From positions 1-52,571 of the forward strand of contig DBWZ01000004.1 of NCBI GenBank assembly GCA_002309345.1: a stretch of 52,571 nucleotides of DNA, read 5' to 3'. The DNA is from Pseudobutyrivibrio sp. UBA1225 (GTDB lineage Bacteria; Bacillota; Clostridia; Lachnospirales; Lachnospiraceae). Shown here piece after piece: positions 44,223 to 51,155 of this stretch; the first letter of the stretch is position 1, and every line of letters begins with the position of its first letter. The position numbers and the translations under genes were made by a program. The notes below the pieces were generated by a model. It searched no databases and was not told where the DNA came from. It saw only the letters and a program-made list of their open reading frames with translations.

Positions 44223-44909
44223 TTATACTTCGTATGGAATCGGGTCTGTAGTACCGTTATCCTCGAAAGCCTTCTTTCTATCGATGCATGTTCCGCATCT
44301 GCCGCAGGCTTTATCATGGCCCTCATAACAGCTCCAGGTAAGTTGATAAGGCACGCCAAGAGAAAGTCCTTTAGCGACAACTCCTGCTTTGTTTAAGCCA
44401 ATAAAAGGAGCCTCTATTTCAAGCTGTTTGCCACTGCCCTCATAGATGGCTGTATTCATTGCCTCGTTAAATGCCTTTGAACAATCAGGATATGCATTTC
44501 CTGCGGCGTCATCGCTATGAGCGCCATAATAGATCTTAGAGCATCCTTTTGAAAGGGCTATTGCGCTAGCGCTAGATAAGAACAACCCATTTCTAAATGG
44601 CACATATGTGCTTACAGGCTTGCCGTCTGTCTTTTTAAGTTGCTCGCTGTATGCTTCCTCTGGGATTTCTCCGTCAGAGTGTTCAAGTAACGTGCAATCA
44701 CTAAATTGAAACATTGTAGATAAATCTAGTGTAATATGTTCAACTTTATAGTAATCGCACACTGCGTTCGCAGCTTCTATTTCTTTTTTGTGTCTCTGAC
44801 CGTAAAAAATTGAAAGACCAATGACATTTTCGCTACCATATTCTTTTACAGCCATTGCTAGACAAGTGGTACTGTCTACTCCACCGCTTATCAATACTAA
44901 AGCCTTCAT
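44223..44909 (-). CDS. queC: 7-cyano-7-deazaguanine synthase
   Basis: ATP-dependent enzyme that turns 7-carboxy-7-deazaguanine into preQ0. The 228-aa protein has the PP-loop LVLISGGVDSTTCLAMA (residues 3-19) and the C-terminal zinc cluster WSCYEGHDKACGRCGTCIDRKKAF. ATG 44909 follows GGAGGC by 5 nt; a longer frame running back into folE is not the start. The 3' neighbour is queF. Confidence 0.95.
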   Translation of the reverse strand: MKALVLISGGVDSTTCLAMAVKEYGSENVIGLSIFYGQRHKKEIEAANAVCDYYKVEHITLDLSTMFQFSDCTLLEHSDGEIPEEAYSEQLKKTDGKPVSTYVPFRNGLFLSSASAIALSKGCSKIYYGAHSDDAAGNAYPDCSKAFNEAMNTAIYEGSGKQLEIEAPFIGLNKAGVVAKGLSLGVPYQLTWSCYEGHDKACGRCGTCIDRKKAFEDNGTTDPIPYEV

Positions 44910-44922
44910 GTTGCCTCCAAAA

Positions 44923-45495
44923 TTAAAGAATTCTATGTAAGAGTTCTTTGTCAGTTTTAAATCTTCCACGTACAGTTTGAGTGTAGGTTTTAGCAGAAGA
45001 ATTTTTGATGCCACGGGCTGTCATACAAGAATGTTTACCCTCTATAAATACAGCTACATCCTCCGAACCTGTAACAAGCTGAATGATTTCTGCAATGTCG
45101 TTGCCGATTCTTTCTTGAAGCTGAAGCCTTTTGCCAACCATGTCAGCAATTCTTGCAATCTTGCTAAGTCCAATGACCTTGCCACAGGGAATATAGGCGA
45201 CCGAAACTTTCATATCATACATTAAAGCTAAGTGATGCTCACAATAACTAAATATATCAATATCCTTAACTACAACAACATCTTGCATGTTGTCCTCGTA
45301 GTAATCTTCATCGAAGGTTTTGTTAAACATATCTGCAATCTGCTGATTTGTGTAGTTCATTCCTTCGAAAACTTCCTCATACATTCTAGCTACGCGGATG
45401 GGCGTATCCTTTATACCTGCGCGATTAGGATCGTCTCCAAGAGCAATTATTATGTTTCTAATGCTTTCTTCTATTAATTCTTTATCTATAGCCAA
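44923..45495 (-). CDS. folE: GTP cyclohydrolase I
   Basis: Opens GTP to dihydroneopterin triphosphate, entry step here for preQ0 and also folate. The 190-aa protein shows CEHHLALMYDMKVSVAYIPCGKVIGLSKIARI with the zinc ligands, QLQERIGNDIAEII, and GKHSCMTARGIK. I place the start at TTG 45495, 8 nt after AAAGAGG; a GTG at 45504 begins on the last base of that site. It sits between queE and queC in the operon. Confidence 0.93.
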   Translation of the reverse strand: MAIDKELIEESIRNIIIALGDDPNRAGIKDTPIRVARMYEEVFEGMNYTNQQIADMFNKTFDEDYYEDNMQDVVVVKDIDIFSYCEHHLALMYDMKVSVAYIPCGKVIGLSKIARIADMVGKRLQLQERIGNDIAEIIQLVTGSEDVAVFIEGKHSCMTARGIKNSSAKTYTQTVRGRFKTDKELLHRIL

Positions 45496-45496
45496 T

Positions 45497-46165
45497 TTAA
45501 ACACCTCTTTCGCTTGGGTCCCAAATAAACTTGTGAAGTTGCAATTGTAACCTTATATCATTCCTTTTATTAGATATAAGATAGTCCACCATATTTGAAG
45601 GTTCAATTTGTCCAAAAACAGGACTAATGATGACCTTTGACTTGGAAGATAAATTATATCTATCAACTATCTCTACTACTCTATTTAATTCGTCAACACT
45701 TGAGCAAACAAACTTTACAGTGTCTTTGTCCTGAAGATAATTAAAATTATCTAAATCCATGTGTTCTTCCATACCGGAGCCAGCAAGCTTATAGTCTAAA
45801 GTGAAAGATGGTGGATTGTTGATTGAAACAAAATCCTTGATTGATACACTTCCGTTTGTCTCTATTTCTAGTTTGATATCTTTTTCCTTGGCAAAACGCT
45901 CTAAAAGGAGTTTGATATCTTTAGAAATAAGAGGTTCCCCACCGGTAAGGGTAACTCGTGTTATGCCTGTTGATTTGACATAATCAATTATTTCGTCCTC
46001 CGACATCGGTGTAGATGGTGCATCGCCAGTGCAAGCCCATCTAGTGTCACAATAGGAGCAAGACAAATTGCAACCTTTTAGGCGGATAAACACAGCAAGC
46101 TCTCCCGCGTGCTGACCTTCACCATTAATGCTGACAAACTTTTCTACAACATTAAAAATTGCCAT
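45497..46165 (-). CDS. queE: 7-carboxy-7-deazaguanine synthase
   Basis: Radical-SAM enzyme that contracts 6-carboxytetrahydropterin to 7-carboxy-7-deazaguanine. The 222-aa protein carries the cluster motif C-x3-C-x2-C in RLKGCNLSCSYCDTRWAC and TLTGGEPLI. It starts at ATG 46165 after AAGGGA, giving MAIFNVVEKFVSINGEGQHAG; the frame open further upstream overlaps queD and is not used. The radical-SAM site is intact. Confidence 0.93.
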   Translation of the reverse strand: MAIFNVVEKFVSINGEGQHAGELAVFIRLKGCNLSCSYCDTRWACTGDAPSTPMSEDEIIDYVKSTGITRVTLTGGEPLISKDIKLLLERFAKEKDIKLEIETNGSVSIKDFVSINNPPSFTLDYKLAGSGMEEHMDLDNFNYLQDKDTVKFVCSSVDELNRVVEIVDRYNLSSKSKVIISPVFGQIEPSNMVDYLISNKRNDIRLQLQLHKFIWDPSERGV

Positions 46166-46166
46166 A

Positions 46167-46589
46167 TTAGTCCCTTCTATAGCTGGCACAGTTGTTTGGA
46201 GTTTCATAAACTGTGACTTCATCTACATTAAATCCATAACCGGCAAACTTATCAAAAAAGTATTTTGCAAAGCTTTCAGCCGTAGGCCTAAAATCTACAG
46301 GTCTCATAAGAAAATCCTCATCAGTAAGAGCCTTGATTGTTGCGTCCTTTAATGTGTTCTTTTCAAATATAAATGTATGATCAAAATAATCTGTCTCTTG
46401 CTTAAGGGCCGATTTGATATCGCCAAAATCAGTTATCATTCCCCTTTGCTGTCCTTCTTCTTGAAGACTATCTGTATTAATCTTAAGAATTACTCTCCAA
46501 CGATGACCGTGAAGATTAGAACATTTGCCAGCATATCCTGATAAAAAATGTGCTGCATCAAAAGATGCTTCCGATGTTAAATAGTACAT
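46167..46589 (-). CDS. queD: 6-carboxy-5,6,7,8-tetrahydropterin synthase
   Basis: Second step of preQ0 synthesis, from dihydroneopterin triphosphate. The 140-aa protein has zinc-binding His residues in SFDAAHFL and LHGHRWRVIL, the catalytic Cys in AGKCSNLHGH, and the C-terminal VDEVTVYETPNNCASY. AGGAG lies 7 nt before the ATG. First gene of the queD-queE-folE-queC-queF operon; an AT-rich dyad (46644-46667) precedes it and no preQ1 riboswitch was recognised. Confidence 0.94.
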   Translation of the reverse strand: MYYLTSEASFDAAHFLSGYAGKCSNLHGHRWRVILKINTDSLQEEGQQRGMITDFGDIKSALKQETDYFDHTFIFEKNTLKDATIKALTDEDFLMRPVDFRPTAESFAKYFFDKFAGYGFNVDEVTVYETPNNCASYRRD

Positions 46590-46643
46590 ATAAAGACTCC
46601 TGATTTAATCTAATTAAGAAAGAGTTTGCTTCTTTTTACTAAC

Positions 46644-46667
46644 TTATATTATTCTTTAGTAATATAA
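46644..46667. promoter_or_regulatory. AT-rich dyad upstream of queD
   Basis: TTATATTA at 46644-46651 and TAATATAA at 46660-46667, perfect 8-bp arms around TTCTTTAG, between the plsC terminator and queD. It overlaps the likely promoter zone and may be an operator; a binding protein is not known. Confidence 0.35.
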
Positions 46668-46700
46668 AAAAACTGGCTATATGAACCATCATATAGCCAG
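46666..46700 (-). terminator. Terminator downstream of plsC
   Basis: CTGGCTATATG-6 nt-CATATAGCCAG, an 11-bp perfect stem, then seven T on the - strand. Confidence 0.92.
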
Positions 46701-46821
46701 AAAATGCCTGTAAAAAATAGTCCTGGTTTTGTTTAGAGGCAGGATGGTACAAATGAACTGCCTTATTAAATTTGTAATTAATATCTTTGTTAGACTAGGG
46801 TATGATAAACCCTAAACGTCT
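46701..46821 (-). other. Structured 3' region between plsC and its terminator
   Basis: Two further perfect stems precede the terminator: TAGGGT-7 nt-ACCCTA directly after the stop codon (46796-46814) and AGGCAG-15 nt-CTGCCT (46737-46763). This could be only a structured 3' UTR, or a small RNA ending at the terminator. Confidence 0.3.
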
Positions 46822-47571
46822 TTATGTCAATAGGTCTGGGTTGTTTTTTGTGTTATCAAAGACACCATATTCTTCCATTGTAGTTATGATTGTGCTTCTA
46901 ACAATATCAGCGATTTCTGGAGTCTTCATGTTTTGGTAGTCTTCGAAATAAATAGGTTTACCAAAAATAACCTTGGTAGTAACAGGACCAGGTTTGAGAC
47001 TATTAAAGGCAACATATGAATCTATAAGAGTGACTGGAACAATAGGCGCTTTTGCCCTCATGGCGCATTTAAAGCTACCTGGCTTAAAGCGCTGAACTAT
47101 ATTGCCATTTTTATCGTAGCCACCCTCAGAGAAAAGGATAAATTTGGTGCCTTCTCTAAGCTCTTTTGTGATTTGATCCATTATCTTGATGTTTTGACGA
47201 ACGTCATCTAAAGCCAAACGTTTAGCACCAAGTAAATCTACTAGCTCTCTAACAAGAAAACCGTAGGATTTGGCTTTATCCATAACAAATGTACATGGAT
47301 TCTTGTGGGCGTACATGATGCCAAGAGCGTCGTACTTTCCTTGATGGTTGGGGTACATAACATATCCCCCCTCCTTTGGAAGGTTTTCTTCTCCGTAAAC
47401 ATCTGTAGAAATACGAGCACTGCGCATTAAGAATTTAACAAGTCTGATTGCATATGCATAACGAACCTTTTCAGGAAACTTGTCCTTATGCTTAATCATC
47501 TTGCGCATATGAGAAACCAATTCAGGCCCACGTTTTAAATTGAATATGATAGCCATCAAAAATCGTAACAT
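46822..47571 (-). CDS. plsC: 1-acyl-glycerol-3-phosphate acyltransferase family protein
   Basis: Acylates lysophosphatidic acid to phosphatidic acid at the membrane. The 249-aa protein has the H-x4-D motif as NHQGKYD (~residues 75-81), and the second block as FSEGGYD where most members have FPEGTRS, so this is a divergent subgroup; the third block APIVPVTL is present. The N-terminus carries basic residues rather than a clear membrane helix. Start ATG 47571 after GGAG. Assigned by family; the precise acceptor is inferred. Confidence 0.82.
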   Translation of the reverse strand: MLRFLMAIIFNLKRGPELVSHMRKMIKHKDKFPEKVRYAYAIRLVKFLMRSARISTDVYGEENLPKEGGYVMYPNHQGKYDALGIMYAHKNPCTFVMDKAKSYGFLVRELVDLLGAKRLALDDVRQNIKIMDQITKELREGTKFILFSEGGYDKNGNIVQRFKPGSFKCAMRAKAPIVPVTLIDSYVAFNSLKPGPVTTKVIFGKPIYFEDYQNMKTPEIADIVRSTIITTMEEYGVFDNTKNNPDLLT

Positions 47572-47733
47572 TTCAACTCCATACTAAATATAGAAAAATA
47601 ATATAATAAAAATCTATATATACGAATGTATTCTATCACAGTATGGATTATAAATAAAATATTATGTATCTAAAGAATTCAAATTTAAATATAGAACGAG
47701 TCAACATTAATTAATAAATATCTTGATTTATAA

Positions 47734-48063
47734 TTATAATTTTTCATAAGAAGAATACTCAATAACAAGGTAGTTGCCAGCAGTAATATTGTCATCCCCA
47801 AGATGATTGAGCTGCTTGACATTGCTGATGAAAGTCTGCTTGTCAGTGAAATCTGGACCCATGAAATGATCTGCAATTGTCCATAGAGTGTCACCAGGTT
47901 GAACCTCGTAGCTGGTGCAATATTCGTATACAGGGCGACTGTCCTCTGCTGCTGCCCTTGCGCTGAATAATACAAATGCAGTTGCGATAATAGCAAAGAT
48001 AAATACTACTAACATGATTTTGCGATTTCTAACAATTTGCTCTGCTCTAGTGTTGACTCTCAT
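47734..48063 (-). CDS. LysM-domain SOS division inhibitor, YneA-like
   Basis: 109 aa: one membrane segment (~residues 16-35), then an external LysM domain (YEVQPGDTLWTIADHFMGPD...NVKQLNHLGDDNITAGNYLVIEY). In Bacillus and Clostridium, YneA of the same plan is divergent from lexA and is induced by DNA damage to delay division. The same arrangement and three LexA-box-like sequences in the shared intergenic region support that role here; sequence alone does not prove division inhibition. GGAGGTG precedes the ATG. Confidence 0.82.
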   Translation of the reverse strand: MRVNTRAEQIVRNRKIMLVVFIFAIIATAFVLFSARAAAEDSRPVYEYCTSYEVQPGDTLWTIADHFMGPDFTDKQTFISNVKQLNHLGDDNITAGNYLVIEYSSYEKL

Positions 48064-48087
48064 AATAACACCTCCAAATAAATGTTC

Positions 48088-48101
48088 GAAACACTTGTTC
48101 T
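48088..48101. promoter_or_regulatory. LexA box 1 (imperfect)
   Basis: GAAACACTTGTTCT against the Gram-positive consensus CGAAC-N4-GTTCG. It lies just downstream of the yneA-like -10. Confidence 0.6.
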
Positions 48102-48107
48102 GAAAAT

Positions 48108-48136
48108 AATATACATCTCGAACAGTCGTTTGTCAA
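48108..48136 (-). promoter_or_regulatory. Promoter of the yneA-like gene
   Basis: On the - strand a perfect TTGACA (48136-48131), 17-bp spacer containing LexA box 2, then TATATT (48113-48108). Confidence 0.75.
48119..48132. promoter_or_regulatory. LexA box 2
   Basis: CGAACAGTCGTTTG: left half perfect, right half one mismatch. It sits in the spacer and -35 edge of the yneA-like promoter. Confidence 0.8.
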
Positions 48137-48145
48137 TACTTTTTT

Positions 48146-48159
48146 CGAACAGAATTTCG
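48146..48159. promoter_or_regulatory. LexA box 3
   Basis: CGAACAGAATTTCG: left half perfect, right half one mismatch. It ends 10 bp before the putative lexA -35. Confidence 0.7.
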
Positions 48160-48169
48160 GAAAATTTGT

Positions 48170-48198
48170 TTGCAAAAATATGTTCCTTATGTTATTGT
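48170..48198 (+). promoter_or_regulatory. Putative promoter of lexA
   Basis: TTGCAA at 48170-48175, 17-bp spacer, TATTGT at 48193-48198 with an upstream TG (extended -10). AAGGAG lies before the lexA ATG. Confidence 0.45.
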
Positions 48199-48274
48199 TA
48201 TTTTAGTGATATTAAAGACATACTGTTTATTAATTTTTACTTGAATATCATAATTTGAAAGGAGATTTTTCACT

Positions 48275-48889
48275 ATGGCATATGGTAAGATTTCTGCAAA
48301 ACAGCGTGAGATTCTTGAAGTTATTAAAAGCGAGATTTTAAATAAAGGTTATCCACCAACAGTTCGTGAGCTTTGCGATGCATGTAATCTCAAGTCTACC
48401 TCTTCTATCCACTCACATCTTGAGACTTTGGAGAAAAATGGCTACATTCGTCGCGACCCATCAAAGCCTCGTGCTATAGAGATTGTAGATGACAATTTCA
48501 ATATGGTTCGTCGTGAAGTTGTCAATGTTCCCGTTGTAGGAAACGTTGCCGCAGGTCAGCCTTTGCTTGCTGTCCAAAACATCAATGAATACTTCCCTAT
48601 TCCTGCAGAGCACATGCCAAATCAACAGGCATTCATGCTCAAGGTCAAGGGAGATTCCATGATTAATGCTGGCATCCTTGACGGTGATACTATCATCGTT
48701 CAGCAGCAAGATACAGCTCGCAATGGAGATATGGTTGTTGCTCTCGTTGATGATAGCGCTACAGTCAAGACATTCTATCGTGAGAATGGCTACATTCGTC
48801 TTCAACCAGAAAACGACTCCATGGACCCAATTATAGTTGACAAATGTCTCATTCTCGGCAAAGTATTTGGTGTATTCCGCTTCTTCTAA
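48275..48889 (+). CDS. lexA: LexA repressor
   Basis: SOS regulator that represses DNA-damage genes and cleaves itself when RecA filaments form. The 204-aa protein has an N-terminal winged helix (GYPPTVRELCDACNLKSTSSIHSHLETLEKNGYI), an Ala-Gly cleavage site in NVAAGQPLLA, and the catalytic dyad Ser128 (KGDSM) and Lys165 (ATVKTF). It is the only + strand gene right of the strand switch, divergent from the yneA-like gene with LexA boxes between, so autoregulation is expected. Confidence 0.95.
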   Translation: MAYGKISAKQREILEVIKSEILNKGYPPTVRELCDACNLKSTSSIHSHLETLEKNGYIRRDPSKPRAIEIVDDNFNMVRREVVNVPVVGNVAAGQPLLAVQNINEYFPIPAEHMPNQQAFMLKVKGDSMINAGILDGDTIIVQQQDTARNGDMVVALVDDSATVKTFYRENGYIRLQPENDSMDPIIVDKCLILGKVFGVFRFF

Positions 48890-48950
48890 CCCCTCATGGT
48901 AGAATCCGTTAAAAGCGGCCTTGTATTCTAAAGGAATATTTGATTGTAAA

Positions 48951-48997
48951 AACACCTGTAGTTATCAATTCTTAGAATTGATAGCATAACAGGTGTT
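48951..48997. repeat. Hairpin A of three related palindromes
   Basis: Outer stem AACACCTGT/ACAGGTGTT (9 bp), asymmetric internal loop A versus ATA flanked by a G-C pair, inner stem TATCAATTCT/AGAATTGATA (10 bp), loop only 2 nt. A T-rich stretch follows on the + side, so it probably serves as the lexA terminator. Confidence 0.85.
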
Positions 48998-49030
48998 ATT
49001 TTATTTGAATTTTTATTATGTGATTAAAAA

Positions 49031-49118
49031 ACATCTGTAGTTATCAATCTTAAGTATTGCTCAAGGAGGCATTCCTAGCCGACAGAGCAATTCTTATGAT
49101 TGATAACGTAACAGATGT
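49031..49118. repeat. Hairpin B of three related palindromes
   Basis: Outer stem ACATCTGT/ACAGATGT, internal loop A versus GTA with flanking G-C pair, stem TTATCAATC/GATTGATAA, a small loop, stem ATTGCTC/GAGCAAT, then a terminal module: GA, GGC, ATTCCTA, GCC, GA. Confidence 0.85.
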
Positions 49119-49144
49119 TCATAGTTAAATTTAATACATAGAAT

Positions 49145-49248
49145 TAAGAGCCTATCTGTAGGCATCAAGCATAATAATTCTTAAGCGAAGCTTTCTTAGC
49201 TGAGCGAAGAATTATTATGCTTGTAGCCATAACAGATAGGCTCTTAAA
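49145..49248. repeat. Hairpin C of three related palindromes
   Basis: Outer stem of 16 bp starting TTAAGAGCC and ending ATCTGT, internal loop A versus ATA with a GGC/GCC clamp, a second 16-bp stem AAGCATAATAATTCTT with its exact complement, then the terminal module GC, GA, AGC, TTTCTTA, GCT, GA, GC. Confidence 0.9.
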
Positions 49249-49272
49249 CTTAAATTTACTCAATGAAAAACT

Positions 49273-49620
49273 TTAGAGTTCTGCGGCATCAATAATGATT
49301 CCGTCTTTCCAGATGCGTTCTAAGTCATAGAATAATCTGTCTTCTTCGTCAAAGAGGTGTACAATCACATCCTCGTAATCCATAAGTACCCATGTACTCT
49401 GGCGATTGCCTTCGATGGATTTGGCCTGAATACCCTGCTCGAAAAGAACTCGGTCAACCTCATCCTGCATTGCATTAAGCTGATTGATATTTGAAGCTGA
49501 TGCAACGATGAAATAATCTGCCATAATACTAATTTCTGTAATATCTATTGCTTTTACATCAATGGCTTTCTTATCTTCAAGCGCTTTGCAAACAACCTTT
49601 GCCATTTCTCTAGATTCCAT
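49273..49620 (-). CDS. rsfS: Ribosomal silencing factor RsfS
   Basis: Binds ribosomal protein uL14 and blocks subunit joining when nutrients are short. The 115-aa protein shows DVKAIDITEISIMADYFIVASASNINQLNAM and the conserved EGNRQSTWVLMDYEDVIVHLFDEEDRLFYDLERIW. Normal length. The ATG shares one base with the stop of the nadD-yqeK gene (TAATG), with GAGG 6 nt upstream. Confidence 0.94.
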   Translation of the reverse strand: MESREMAKVVCKALEDKKAIDVKAIDITEISIMADYFIVASASNINQLNAMQDEVDRVLFEQGIQAKSIEGNRQSTWVLMDYEDVIVHLFDEEDRLFYDLERIWKDGIIIDAAEL

Positions 49621-50816
49621 TATTTACCTCGCTTTTCCATTTCCTTCAAGTAGAAATTATATGTATCAATTGTTTTAGGATCCATCATTTCTGATTTGGA
49701 ATTTAAATAATATACCGAATCATCTAAAATCATGAATACACATTTATCTAAATCGGTGTATGCTACTGATCTAAGTACATCAAGTCTAGGCTGCTTATCT
49801 CGGCCTGGCTCAATATAATCTGCAACATATATAATTTTATCGAGCAAATTCATATTAGGACATCCTGTTGTATGGTAAACAATAGAATGTGCAATTTGCT
49901 TGTCAAAAACATCGTATTTTTCTTCGCAAAAGAACGCTCCCACTTTACCGTGTAAAAGATGCGGATATTTATATTCAATATCGCTTATAGGGATATTGTT
50001 ATTCTCGCAAATACTAATACGCTCTTCGTCTGATATGCATTTAGCGCAATCATGCAAAACGCCTGCAACCATAGCCGTATAAGCAGGATAATTCCATCTG
50101 ATTGCAAGAGAATATGCCGTAGAAGCAACACCAAGTGTGTGAATATATCTACTTGGTTTAAGTGCCTTTTTCATCTCTTCCAAAAGCCCGACAACATCTT
50201 CATAGGTGTAAATATAAGGACTATAGAGATTGTGTTCAAAAATATAGTCTACAACCTGTTGACATAAACCTGCTCGCACGCTCTCCTCTTTGTAGAATAA
50301 ACTTCTGATAGTAGAGGATGCCAATCCGTTTGCAGTATAATCAATAAGTGCAAAATCACCCTTGAATGATTCGTTACAATCAGAAATTGCTTGATTTAAA
50401 ACATCCTTATCATCGCCAAGCCTAGGTGCTACAAGAATTGTTGCACATTCAGATATGACTTCGGGCATTACCCAATCCTTGAAACTTAAAAGGCTATCGC
50501 TTCCCATAATAAAGAATAAATCGTCATTAGGATATTCGCCCTTTAATTCAGTCATAGTTATATAGGAAAAACTTTTTCCTGAACGATACAACTCTCTATC
50601 GTCTATAAATAGATGCTGCTGGTCCGAAATAGCAAGCTTAACCATTTCAAGTCTGCAAAAATCCGATGTTGATTCCGCTGTTTCCTTGTGAGGTGGTGTC
50701 CCAGCCACAAGGAAGTATACTCTATCTAGGTTAAACTGAGATAGAGCCGCCTTGGCGATTTCTATATGTGTGTTATGAATTGGATTAAAAGTACCGCCAT
50801 AGATACCAATTCTCAT
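49620..50816 (-). CDS. nadD: NadD-YqeK fusion: nicotinate-nucleotide adenylyltransferase plus HD hydrolase
   Basis: 398 aa joining two enzymes that are separate neighbours in Bacillus. Residues 1-~200 are NadD (GIYGGTFNPIHNTHIEIA nucleotidyltransferase motif; SSTIRSLF), which makes deamido-NAD from nicotinate mononucleotide. Residues ~205-398 are a YqeK-type HD domain (YIHTLGVASTAYSLA; LHDCAK; HSIVYHTTG; DYIEPGRDKQP), which in other species cleaves diadenosine tetraphosphate. Both active sites look intact. The order yhbY-nadD-yqeK-rsfS is kept, so the fusion arose in place. Such fusions occur in some clostridia. Confidence 0.92.
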   Translation of the reverse strand: MRIGIYGGTFNPIHNTHIEIAKAALSQFNLDRVYFLVAGTPPHKETAESTSDFCRLEMVKLAISDQQHLFIDDRELYRSGKSFSYITMTELKGEYPNDDLFFIMGSDSLLSFKDWVMPEVISECATILVAPRLGDDKDVLNQAISDCNESFKGDFALIDYTANGLASSTIRSLFYKEESVRAGLCQQVVDYIFEHNLYSPYIYTYEDVVGLLEEMKKALKPSRYIHTLGVASTAYSLAIRWNYPAYTAMVAGVLHDCAKCISDEERISICENNNIPISDIEYKYPHLLHGKVGAFFCEEKYDVFDKQIAHSIVYHTTGCPNMNLLDKIIYVADYIEPGRDKQPRLDVLRSVAYTDLDKCVFMILDDSVYYLNSKSEMMDPKTIDTYNFYLKEMEKRGK

Positions 50817-50846
50817 GATGTCTCCTTCTGCCTATAAGTCGCACAC

Positions 50847-51134
50847 CTATTGTGGCAACTTAATAACTGGCTTTTTAGCTGGTCTATAAAGAATAATTTT
50901 TCTTCCAATAACTCTGACAACCTCAGAATGTGTACGCTCGGATAGAACCTGCGCCATCTGCTTTGGGTCATCAAAACAATTCTTAAGAACGTTTATTTTA
51001 ATAAGCTCTCTTGACTCTAACGCTTCGTCAACAGCAGTTGTGTACTCTGGTGTAAGTGAAGCCTTGCCAATCTGAAGGATTGGATTCATATCTGATGCAA
51101 GAGATGATAAATAAGCTCTTTGTTTGTTTGTCAT
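50847..51134 (-). CDS. yhbY: YhbY family RNA-binding protein (CRM domain)
   Basis: 95-aa CRM-domain protein associated with 50S assembly. It begins MTNKQRAYLSSLASDMNPIL and contains LQIGKASLTPEYTTAVDEAL, ELIKINVLKN and VIGRKIILYRP, the standard family order. AGGAG precedes the ATG. It lies between obgE and nadD-yqeK, a conserved ribosome-assembly and NAD cluster. Confidence 0.93.
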   Translation of the reverse strand: MTNKQRAYLSSLASDMNPILQIGKASLTPEYTTAVDEALESRELIKINVLKNCFDDPKQMAQVLSERTHSEVVRVIGRKIILYRPAKKPVIKLPQ

Positions 51135-51155
51135 ATATTAACTCCTTTTAGGATA

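Larger units (their letters stand above)
48890..49272. other. Convergent lexA-rsfS intergenic region with three long hairpins
   Basis: 383 bp without a gene, between the lexA stop and the rsfS stop. It is occupied mainly by three consecutive imperfect palindromes, each listed below. They may end transcription from both sides, but their shared internal structure is more than simple terminators need. Confidence 0.7.

Noticed and set aside
44910..45014. Longer queC overlapping folE
   Set aside because: The extra residues are the antiparallel-phase reading of folE; MKALVLISGGVDS is the family start with GGAGG upstream.
46590..46670. preQ1 riboswitch before queD
   Set aside because: A small stem-loop (AAAGA/TCTTT) exists, but the A-rich tail and core of preQ1-I are absent; preQ1-II and III features were not seen.
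47685..47996. Second - strand frame over the LysM gene
   Set aside because: It overlaps the clearly conserved LysM protein in another frame and shows no family features.
48951..49248. Integron attC sites
   Set aside because: The hairpins lack the RYYYAAC/GTTRRRY core sites, and there is no integron integrase or cassette gene.
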